Shown piece by piece: positions 57,386 to 64,000 of a stretch of 64,000 bases of DNA; the first letter of the stretch is position 1, and every line of letters starts with the position of its first letter. Both the position numbers and the translations under genes were made by a program. Under the pieces are notes generated by a model. The model had not been told where the DNA came from. It was given only the letters and a program-made list of their open reading frames with translations, and ran no database searches. The DNA comes from RGIG5612 sp045600845 (GTDB lineage: Bacteria; Bacillota; Clostridia; Lachnospirales; Lachnospiraceae): positions 62,001-126,000 of the forward strand of contig JAZRYR010000011.1 of the NCBI GenBank assembly GCA_045600845.1. Direction: 5' to 3'.

Positions 57386-59146
57386 ATGTTAAAATTATTA
57401 AGATTCCTCAACAAGAAAGACTGGGTGTATGTCTTCTTTGTAGTGGTATTCGTATGCTGCGGTGTATTCCTTTCACTGAAGCTGCCGGACTACATGACAA
57501 ACGTTACCCAGTTAGTTGAAACTGGCGGCTCCGTAGAAGAGGTATGGAGTGCCGGTCTTTGGATGCTGTTATGTGCAGTTGGTGATGCATTCTGTACTAT
57601 CCTGATGGGATACTTCTCATCCAAGGTTGCAGCAGATTTCTCTGCATCCCTTCGTGCTGCTGTTTACAACAAAGTAGTAAGCTTCTCCATGGAAGAGATC
57701 AGCTTATTCTCAACATCCAGTTTATTGACAAGATCAACAAACGATATTACACAGATTGCAATCATGATTACCAACTGTATGCAGTCTCTGTTAAGAGCAC
57801 CGATCATGGCTGTCTGGGCTTTCATTAAGATTTTAGGCAGAGCTTATCAGTATCTGATCGTATTAGGTGTTGCTGTTGCTATTCTGGTTGTTGTTATTCT
57901 GACAAACTTCAAACTGGTTGTTCCAAAATTCCGTTTGATTCAGAAGTTGACGGATAACCTGAATGCGGTATCTCGTGAGAACTTAACCGGTGTTCGTGTT
58001 GTTAGAGCATACAATGCTGAAGATTACCAGCAGGAAAAATTCAACATTGCCAATAAAGATTTATACGATAACCACTTGTATACAGGAAAGGTTATGGCTT
58101 ACCTGCCACCATCCATGCAGTTCGTTATGAGTACAACTTCCCTGTGCATTTATTGGGTAGGTTCTCGTCTGATCCAGAACATGGCAGATCCAATGATGAA
58201 GATCGGTATGTTCAGTGAGCTTGTTACATTCATGGCATATGCTATGCAGATTATCGGTGCTTTCATGATGATTTCCTTTACATTCCTCATGATTCCAAGA
58301 TGTCTGGTTGCAGCAGGCCGTGTTAATGAAGTGCTTTCAACAGATGCTAAAGTTAAAGATGGTACAAACCTGAATATTCCAAAAGGAAAAGGCACTGTTG
58401 AATTCAAGAATGTTGGATTCACATATCCAGATGCAGAAGAACCTGTTCTTAAAGATGTTTCCTTTACAGCAAATGCTGGAGATACAGTAGCATTTATCGG
58501 ATCAACCGGATCAGGAAAGAGTACACTGATTAACCTGGTTCCAAGATTCTTCGATGTTACAGAAGGTCAGGTTTTAGTAGACGGAGTAGATGTAAGAGAA
58601 TACACGCAGCATGATCTCCGTTCCAGAATCGGTTATATTTCACAGAAGGCAACTCTGTTCAAGGGAACTCTTCGCTCCAACGTTGCTTATGGTGATTATG
58701 GTGATGAAGTAGTTGATGACGAAAGAGTTATTCATGCGTTAACCGTTGCTCAGGGTAAAGATATTATTACGAAGACAGAAGATGGCATTAACCAGGAAGT
58801 TGCACAGGGTGGTACAAACTTCTCCGGTGGCCAGAAACAGCGTATTTCTATTGCAAGAGCAATCTGCAAACGTCCTGAAATTTTTATTTTCGACGATTCT
58901 TTCTCAGCTTTGGACTATAAGACTGATAAGGTCCTGAGAAGTGAACTGAAGAAAGAAACTAACGGTGCCACAACATTAATCGTAGCGCAGCGTATCGGTA
59001 CCGTTAAAGATGCAGATTTAATTGTTGTTTTGGATGAAGGCAAAGTTGTTGGTGAAGGAACTCATGCAGAACTTATGAAGTCCTGTGAAGTTTACCAGCA
59101 GATTGCTTATTCACAGTTATCAGAGGAGGAATTGGCCAATGCGTAG
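57386..59146 (+). CDS. ABC transporter half-molecule, permease-ATPase (first)
   Basis: 586-aa exporter-type ABC protein. The N-terminal six-helix membrane domain (about 1-320) includes IMITNCMQSLLRAPIMAVWAF and RVVRAYNAEDYQ. The ATPase has Walker A GSTGSGKSTL, Q-loop YISQKATLF, signature FSGGQKQR and Walker B IFIFDDSFSALD, then the H-loop region IVAQRIGT in which the usual His is Gln. The Walker B ends in Asp where Glu is usual and the switch His is absent, so this half carries a degenerate ATP site, as in asymmetric heterodimers (LmrCD/TM287 type). It overlaps the second half-transporter by 8 bases. Confidence 0.9.
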   Translation: MLKLLRFLNKKDWVYVFFVVVFVCCGVFLSLKLPDYMTNVTQLVETGGSVEEVWSAGLWMLLCAVGDAFCTILMGYFSSKVAADFSASLRAAVYNKVVSFSMEEISLFSTSSLLTRSTNDITQIAIMITNCMQSLLRAPIMAVWAFIKILGRAYQYLIVLGVAVAILVVVILTNFKLVVPKFRLIQKLTDNLNAVSRENLTGVRVVRAYNAEDYQQEKFNIANKDLYDNHLYTGKVMAYLPPSMQFVMSTTSLCIYWVGSRLIQNMADPMMKIGMFSELVTFMAYAMQIIGAFMMISFTFLMIPRCLVAAGRVNEVLSTDAKVKDGTNLNIPKGKGTVEFKNVGFTYPDAEEPVLKDVSFTANAGDTVAFIGSTGSGKSTLINLVPRFFDVTEGQVLVDGVDVREYTQHDLRSRIGYISQKATLFKGTLRSNVAYGDYGDEVVDDERVIHALTVAQGKDIITKTEDGINQEVAQGGTNFSGGQKQRISIARAICKRPEIFIFDDSFSALDYKTDKVLRSELKKETNGATTLIVAQRIGTVKDADLIVVLDEGKVVGEGTHAELMKSCEVYQQIAYSQLSEEELANA

Positions 59147-60914
59147 AGGTGGAGGAAGACATGAGAAGGCTGATTTCAAATACTTAAAGCCTTTGATTAA
59201 ATATTTAGGAAACAATAAGGTTCCACTGTTGTTTGCAATCCTGTTCTCAATTTGCGGAACTATTTTCACAATTATCGGACCTAGATTCACAAGCCAGATT
59301 GCAGACCTTATTTCTGCAGGATTTACCGGGGACATTGATTTAGCAAAAATTACAAAAATCGGTATCATGCTGGTATGTTTCTACATTACCGCATGGATCC
59401 TGTCTTATTTCCAGGCATACCTGATGAACATCGTTACACAGAGAACATCCTTTGGCCTGAGAGATCAGATCAGTAGAAAAATTAACGTGCTGCCACTGAA
59501 ATTCTTCGACAGCAACTTAATCGGTGATATCCTTTCCAGAATCGTAAACGATGTCGATTCTATTGCGAACACGATGCACCAGAGTGTAGGTAACCTGTTC
59601 CACGCAGGAACACAGTTTATCGGTTGCTTAATTTTAATGTTTGTTACAAACCCGATTCTGACATTAGTTGCTTTAGCATCTGCAGTTCTTGGTTTTGTAC
59701 TGATGATTCTGCTGACCAGATTCTCCCAGAAATACTTCTCCCGTATGCAGAAGGAACTTGGTGCATTAAATGGTCATGATGAAGAAATCTATGCTGGACA
59801 TAACGTAGTTAAGGCTTATAACGCAGAAGAGTATGAAGGCCACAGATTTGACGAGATCAATGCTCGTTTCAAATATGTAAACTTCAGAGCTCATTTCTTC
59901 GGTGGCATCATGCAGCCTATCATGGGATTTGCAGGAAACTTAGGTTATGTTGCAGTATGTATCGTAGGTGCAGCTATGGTTGCCAGCGGACAGATTACTT
60001 TCGGTGTTGTTGTTGCATTTATGATCTACATCAGAATGTTCTCACAGCCACTGCAGCAGTTTGGCCAGGTATTCACACAGCTTCAGAGCTGCGCAGCTGC
60101 TTCTAAGCGTGTATTTGCCTTCTTAGAAGAAACAGAACTTGAATATGATGCAGATAAGCCAAGACTGATTCCAGAAGGAACAGCAAAAGGCGATATCGAA
60201 TTCCGTAATGTTAAGTTCGGCTATAACGAAGACAAGATCATTATCAAGAACTTCTCCGCAAAAGCAGAAGCCGGCAAGAAGGTTGCTATCGTTGGACCTA
60301 CCGGTGCTGGTAAGACTACGATGGTTAACTTGCTGATGAGATTCTACGAGACCAACGAAGGCTCCATCTTTATTGATGGTCACGACACAAAGGAAATGAG
60401 CCGTGCAGAGGTTCACTCCTTATTTGGAATGGTTCTTCAGGATACATGGTTATTTGAAGGCACATTCAAAGACAATATTAAATACAATATTGATGCAACA
60501 GATGAACAGATTGAGAAAGCAGCGAAGATGGCTGGTATCCACCACTTCATCATGACAATGCCTCAGGGCTATGATACGATTCTGGATGAAGAAGCAAACG
60601 TTTCTGCTGGCCAGAAGCAGTTAATTACCATTGCCCGGGCCATGGTTGCAGACGCTCCGTTCCTGATTTTAGACGAAGCTACTTCATCTGTTGATACTCG
60701 TACAGAGCAGTTAATTCAGGACGCTATGGACCGCTTAATGGCTGGACGTACCTCCTTCATTATTGCTCATAGACTTTCAACAATTAAGAACGCGGATCTT
60801 ATTCTGGTTATGAAAGAAGGCGACATTATCGAGCAGGGTAGCCACGATGAACTGATTGCTCTTGGTGGATTCTATGCAGATCTGTACAACAGCCAGTTTG
60901 ATCAGATTGACTAA
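59139..60914 (+). CDS. ABC transporter half-molecule, permease-ATPase (second)
   Basis: 591-aa partner of the upstream gene. Six membrane helices (about 20-320) are followed by an ATPase with Walker A GPTGAGKTTM, Q-loop MVLQDTWLF, signature VSAGQKQL, Walker B FLILDEATSSVD and the switch His in IAHRLST. This half has the intact catalytic Glu and His. The signature deviates (SAGQ instead of SGGQ). Together they form a heterodimeric exporter with one active site, likely a multidrug or peptide efflux pump. The frame extends upstream to 59085 inside the first gene, but AGGAGG 9 bases before ATG 59139 sets the start. Confidence 0.92.
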   Translation: MRRGGGRHEKADFKYLKPLIKYLGNNKVPLLFAILFSICGTIFTIIGPRFTSQIADLISAGFTGDIDLAKITKIGIMLVCFYITAWILSYFQAYLMNIVTQRTSFGLRDQISRKINVLPLKFFDSNLIGDILSRIVNDVDSIANTMHQSVGNLFHAGTQFIGCLILMFVTNPILTLVALASAVLGFVLMILLTRFSQKYFSRMQKELGALNGHDEEIYAGHNVVKAYNAEEYEGHRFDEINARFKYVNFRAHFFGGIMQPIMGFAGNLGYVAVCIVGAAMVASGQITFGVVVAFMIYIRMFSQPLQQFGQVFTQLQSCAAASKRVFAFLEETELEYDADKPRLIPEGTAKGDIEFRNVKFGYNEDKIIIKNFSAKAEAGKKVAIVGPTGAGKTTMVNLLMRFYETNEGSIFIDGHDTKEMSRAEVHSLFGMVLQDTWLFEGTFKDNIKYNIDATDEQIEKAAKMAGIHHFIMTMPQGYDTILDEEANVSAGQKQLITIARAMVADAPFLILDEATSSVDTRTEQLIQDAMDRLMAGRTSFIIAHRLSTIKNADLILVMKEGDIIEQGSHDELIALGGFYADLYNSQFDQID

Positions 60915-60949
60915 TGTAATGCTTACATCCGTTTGTTCGGAGTATAGAC

Positions 60950-62215
60950 ATGGGAAAAGTTATTAAGGTTAAAAATGTAGATATCGGACAAGGAAAACCA
61001 AAAATCTGCGCTATCGTCATCGGCGATAGCGCAGATGAAATTATTTCTTTAGCGCAGGAGGCCAACGAGAATAACTGCGATATGGTGGAATTCCGTGCGG
61101 ATTATTTTGAGGGCATTCTGGATTTGGACTCTGCAAAAGAAATTGCTTCCAAAGTCAGAAATACCTGTAAAAAGCCGATTATCTTTACCTGCAGAAGGAA
61201 AGAAGAAGGCGGCAAGAGAGAAATCTCTCTGGAGTACTACAAAAAACTCTTAAAGATGGTTTCCATGTGTTATTATGCAGAGCTGATTGATGTAGAAGCT
61301 TCTGCCATCGGAGATGATCGGAACTTCGTGGAAGAATTAAAAGATAATGGATCTTATGTCATTATCTCAAAACATGATTTCAACAAGACCCCAAGTTTTG
61401 AAGAGATTATTGAGAACTTTTACGAGATGAGAGATATGGGCGCGGATATCGTAAAAACCGCCTATATGCCGAATAACAAGAGAGATGTATTAAATCTTAT
61501 TAATGCATCCGTCAATATGACAAATGAATATGATTTCTGTCCACTTGTTGCTATTTCCATGGGGCACTTGGGAGTGGTAACCAGAATCATCGGAGAATTT
61601 ACAGAAAGTGCCATTACTTTCTGCTCCATGTCAAAAAGCTCGGCTCCGGGACAGATTCCGGTTGAACAGTTAGAAAGCGTGCTGGAAATCATCCACACAA
61701 ATTATAAAAAAGTATTTCTTATTGGCTTTATGGGCACCGGGAAAACAACTGTTGCGAATGCTCTTGCAAATAAGTATGGATTAAAGAAAATTGATCTGGA
61801 TGCTTATATTGAACAGAAAGAAAATATGAGCATTTTCGATATTTTCGAAACTCAGTCCGAGGAAGTATTCCGGGATAAAGAAACAAAACATTTAAGACAT
61901 GTTCTGAGAAAAGATTATCAAGTTATTTCTCTGGGGGGAGGCATTATTCTCCGAAAAGAGAACATTGATATGATAAAAGAAAAAGGAGAAATTGTTTTAT
62001 TGACCGCTTCTCCGGAAACCATTGAAGAACGGGTCAGAAATGATAAGACGCGTCCTCTCCTGGGAGAAAACTTTGATCTGGAATATGTGAAACAGCTGAT
62101 GAGCAGCAGGGAAGAAGCATATCATCAGGTAGCAGACGTAATTATTGATACAGACAATAAATCAATCGACCAAATTTGCAAGGAAATAGTTGAAAGTTTG
62201 GGATTTTTAAATTAA
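60950..62215 (+). CDS. Fused type I 3-dehydroquinate dehydratase and shikimate kinase
   Basis: 421-aa bifunctional enzyme. Residues 1-245 are a class I dehydroquinase: VEFRADYF, FTCRRKEEGGK, VDVEAS, SKHDFNKTP, DIVKTAYM (Schiff-base Lys) and ISMGHLGVVTRI. Residues about 250-421 are a shikimate kinase: LIGFMGTGKTTVANALA (P-loop), DLDAYIEQ, VFRDKE and VISLGGGIILR, with DKTRPLL in the lid. The product of the first domain reaches the second only via AroE, encoded 3.9 kb upstream. A 13-bp perfect hairpin lies in its first codons (61004-61036). Weak ribosome site, CGGAGTATAGAC, before the ATG. Confidence 0.94.
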   Translation: MGKVIKVKNVDIGQGKPKICAIVIGDSADEIISLAQEANENNCDMVEFRADYFEGILDLDSAKEIASKVRNTCKKPIIFTCRRKEEGGKREISLEYYKKLLKMVSMCYYAELIDVEASAIGDDRNFVEELKDNGSYVIISKHDFNKTPSFEEIIENFYEMRDMGADIVKTAYMPNNKRDVLNLINASVNMTNEYDFCPLVAISMGHLGVVTRIIGEFTESAITFCSMSKSSAPGQIPVEQLESVLEIIHTNYKKVFLIGFMGTGKTTVANALANKYGLKKIDLDAYIEQKENMSIFDIFETQSEEVFRDKETKHLRHVLRKDYQVISLGGGIILRKENIDMIKEKGEIVLLTASPETIEERVRNDKTRPLLGENFDLEYVKQLMSSREEAYHQVADVIIDTDNKSIDQICKEIVESLGFLN

Positions 62216-62284
62216 AATAACTTAGTTGAGTATTAAAAAGAACAAGAAATACTGACGTGAAGAGTTAATTAAGGAGGAACTATT

Positions 62285-62851
62285 ATGGGCGACGTTGTAC
62301 AAGCTGGCAAAATAAAAAACGGCCTTACCGTAGAAATTGAGGGAGACGTTTATCAGATTATTGAGTTCCAGCATGTAAAACCAGGTAAAGGTGCTGCATT
62401 TGTCAGAACCAAAATTAAAAACATCATTTCCGGTGGTGTAGTAGAAAGAACTTTCCGACCTACAGATACTTTTGATACAGCACATATTGACAGAGTAGAA
62501 ATGCAGTATCTCTATGATGATGGAGATATGTATAATTATATGGACAATGAATCCTATGAGCAGATTCAGGTTAGCCATGAAGACGCTGGCGATTCCATGA
62601 AATTCGTTAAAGAAAACGAAATGGTTAAAGTTTGCTCCTACAAAGGAAAAGTATTCTCAATTGAGCCTCCAACAGCTGTTGAACTTCAGGTAACAGAAAC
62701 AGAACCTGGATTCAAAGGTAATACAGCTACTGGCGCTACAAAACCTGCAATCGTTGAGACTGGCGCTCAGATCATGGTTCCGTTGTTCATTGAACAGGGC
62801 GAAATGATTAAAGTAGATACCCGTACCGGTGAATACTTATCAAGAGCTTAA
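62285..62851 (+). CDS. efp: Elongation factor P
   Basis: 188-aa translation factor that relieves stalling at polyproline. KOW-like domain I has the modified loop FQHVKPGKGAAFVRTKIKN with Lys at the tip, followed by OB domains (YLYDDGDMYNYMDNESYEQI, VEPP-like IEPPTAVELQVTETEPGFKG, and VPLFIEQGEMIKVDTRTGEYLSR). The loop Lys is the residue that carries the activity. AAGGAGGAAC precedes the ATG. The gene follows aroDK by 69 bases. Confidence 0.97.
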   Translation: MGDVVQAGKIKNGLTVEIEGDVYQIIEFQHVKPGKGAAFVRTKIKNIISGGVVERTFRPTDTFDTAHIDRVEMQYLYDDGDMYNYMDNESYEQIQVSHEDAGDSMKFVKENEMVKVCSYKGKVFSIEPPTAVELQVTETEPGFKGNTATGATKPAIVETGAQIMVPLFIEQGEMIKVDTRTGEYLSRA

Positions 62852-62892
62852 TCAATTAAAAAAGATTTAATATTGTAAACGTTTGACTGCAA

Positions 62893-62932
62893 AAATCCTG
62901 TAGGGTAATATAATCTTACAGGATTTCTTTTT
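62893..62932 (+). terminator. Terminator after efp
   Basis: AAATCCTGTA (62893-62902) pairs with TACAGGATTT (62917-62926), followed by CTTTTTG. Confidence 0.85.
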
Positions 62933-62950
62933 GTATCTCGTTCGAGATAC
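62933..62950. promoter_or_regulatory. Perfect palindrome before the DUF5688 gene
   Basis: GTATCTCG (62933-62940), 2-base centre, CGAGATAC (62943-62950). It directly follows the efp terminator, so it is either a second stem or an operator for the next gene. Confidence 0.35.
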
Positions 62951-63014
62951 GAAAATCCCTTATTTGAAAACAATTTAATATAAATGCCGAGAAAAGGCGG
63001 AAAGGATGGTGTAT

Positions 63015-63932
63015 ATGGAATATACTTTTTTTAAGGATTCTGTAATTGAACACCTGAAAGAAAAGGTGTCAAAAGGAAAGGAGGTGAATGTAAAAAAGAT
63101 ACTGAAGAATAATGATCTGGAACTGGATGCGTTGACGATTGATGATGATTCCTCAAATCTGGTGCCGACCTTATACTTGAATTATCTTTATGAAGAGTAC
63201 GAAAATGGTGCGACGATTGACGAAATCGTGGAGGAAGTTTTGTTTATTTCCACAACTTATTCAAAGAACAAGAACATAGACTATGAAGCTTTGGAAGATT
63301 ATGACAGGGCGAGGAAGCATCTGGCATGTAAGCTGATTAATAGTGAAAAAAACCGGAAACTGTTATTGAATATGCCGTATAAATCTTTTTTAGACCTGGC
63401 AATTGTTGTGTATTATCTTTTGGAGGAAAACGATGGTGATTTTTCTACGGTAATGATCAACTATGATTGCCTGAAAAAATGGGGGATTTCGGAAGAAAAA
63501 CTGATAGAGGAAGCGATGGAAAATACAAAAAATCTTTTGGGAGAATATGTTTCACCTTTATCCTCTGTCTTATGGGATATGTACAATCAAAGGCCTGGCG
63601 ATTGTCTCCTGGAAGATGAAATGATGGAGCTTATGGTGAAAGAAGAGCAGATGCCCATGTTTGTTGTGTCGAATAAACCAAGAGTAAATGGGGCGGTCAA
63701 CATGCTGAATCTGAGATTTATGAAAAAGCTGGCAGACGCGGTGGACTCGGATTTATATATTATTCCATCAACGGTTCATGAAATCATTCTGGTTCCGGCA
63801 AAGCCAGATGTTTCCCGAGAAGAACTGGACCAGATTATCCATACTATCAATAAAGAGGAGATCAAACCTCAGGATGTCCTTTCGGACCATTCTTATTTCT
63901 ATCGCAGAGATCTGAACAAAATCACCTTATAA
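63015..63932 (+). CDS. DUF5688 family protein
   Basis: 305-aa soluble protein of unknown function. The family pattern is visible: an N-terminal FFKDSVIEHLKEK, VKKILKNNDLELDALTI, PTLYLNYLYEEYENGATIDEIVEEV and LNLRFMKKLADAVDSDLYIIPSTVHEIILVPAKP. DUF5688 genes are frequent in Lachnospiraceae and often in several copies. ATG 63006 is also in frame; GGAAAGGA lies 8 bases before ATG 63015, so I prefer the shorter form (three residues less). It converges on a tRNA gene, with only 6 bases between its stop and the tRNA 3' end. Confidence 0.75.
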   Translation: MEYTFFKDSVIEHLKEKVSKGKEVNVKKILKNNDLELDALTIDDDSSNLVPTLYLNYLYEEYENGATIDEIVEEVLFISTTYSKNKNIDYEALEDYDRARKHLACKLINSEKNRKLLLNMPYKSFLDLAIVVYYLLEENDGDFSTVMINYDCLKKWGISEEKLIEEAMENTKNLLGEYVSPLSSVLWDMYNQRPGDCLLEDEMMELMVKEEQMPMFVVSNKPRVNGAVNMLNLRFMKKLADAVDSDLYIIPSTVHEIILVPAKPDVSREELDQIIHTINKEEIKPQDVLSDHSYFYRRDLNKITL

Positions 63933-63938
63933 AAAAAA

Positions 63939-64000
63939 TACACCCAGGCGGAATCGAACCGCCATTTCAGGCTCCGGAGGCCTGCGCTCGATCCATTGAG
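63939..64000 (-). tRNA. tRNA-Arg(CCG), 3' part
   Basis: On the minus strand the end of the window reads as a tRNA cut at its 5' side. The D-loop and stem remnant begins CTCAATGGATCGAG. The anticodon stem CAGGC/GCCTG surrounds CTCCGGA with anticodon CCG. A variable loop, the T-arm GGCGG-TTCGATT-CCGCC and the acceptor strand TGGGTGT follow, with A at 63939 as the discriminator base. CCA is not encoded; a T-run follows on that strand (63938-63931), probably the terminator. Confidence 0.92.

Noticed and set aside
63951..64000. tRNA on the plus strand
   Set aside because: Only the minus strand gives a T-arm with TTCGATT and an anticodon loop with T33; the plus strand cannot form a tRNA.

Overview
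The window is a gene-dense, moderately AT-rich chromosomal segment from a low-GC Gram-positive anaerobe of the class Clostridia, most likely Lachnospiraceae or a close relative. The evidence is the gene set: an ireB-ruvX-DUF1292-RNase J-trmR-trhP neighbourhood, an mraZ-rsmH division cluster, CIRCE-controlled groESL, many ferredoxin-type redox proteins, DUF5688, and sigma-A-type promoters with U-tailed terminators throughout. No plasmid, phage or insertion sequence with a transposase was found, and no CRISPR array.

Layout. 1-8.4 kb: tRNA modification (mtaB 3' part, trmR, trhP), the IreB/RuvX/DUF1292 set, RNase J, a truncated MltG-like membrane protein, an esterase and a CPBP protease. 8.4-13.8 kb: an acyl carrier protein with an atypical phosphopantetheine site, phosphotransacetylase, then two-subunit fumarase and malic enzyme (fumarate to malate to pyruvate), then an M19 dipeptidase. 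13.8-19.8 kb is the accessory part: a large membrane-anchored surface protein, a DUF169 protein, and then a decayed stretch with palindromic direct repeats, orphan gene tails, two Cys-rich sortase-type surface proteins (one truncated) and an ATPase pseudogene with four in-frame stops. 19.8-28.7 kb: a helix-turn-helix-like orphan, a URO-D/ferredoxin aldo-keto reductase/URO-D operon, a YhcC-type radical SAM protein, mobA, and a convergent FecCD-type ABC importer that I read as a molybdate/tungstate candidate, behind a structured leader with an intrinsic terminator. 28.7-36 kb: a sigma factor/DUF4349 pair, an XRE protein with a polyserine linker, an NSS transporter, and a two-gene operon joining a YlmH-type S4 protein to a TetM-like GTPase fused to a NYN nuclease domain. 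36-40.3 kb: a NuoE/NuoF/GltD-like flavin-iron-sulfur complex, possibly an electron-bifurcating transhydrogenase.

40.5-49.8 kb is the division and wall cluster: mraZ (with four MraZ boxes spaced exactly 10 bp), rsmH, ftsL-like, PBP, mraY, murD, ftsW, ftsQ-like, ftsZ; murG is not here. 49.9-51.9 kb is groES-groEL under a perfect CIRCE. 52.1-55.2 kb encodes the strangest protein: a GH78 rhamnosidase-derived pseudoenzyme that has lost its catalytic motifs and carries an insert of about 270 residues, mostly Glu-rich. 55.3-62.9 kb: nrdR, yqeG, aroE, two ABC half-transporters behind a large folded leader RNA, an aroD-aroK fusion and efp. The window closes with a DUF5688 gene and the 3' part of a tRNA-Arg(CCG) on the minus strand.

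The strongest novelty candidates are the pseudo-rhamnosidase, the YlmH/TetM-NYN operon, the two structured leaders (minus strand 28446-28633 and plus strand 57209-57385) and the nested palindromic repeat at 16.9-17.2 kb. All function calls rest on motif recognition by eye; no database search was run.
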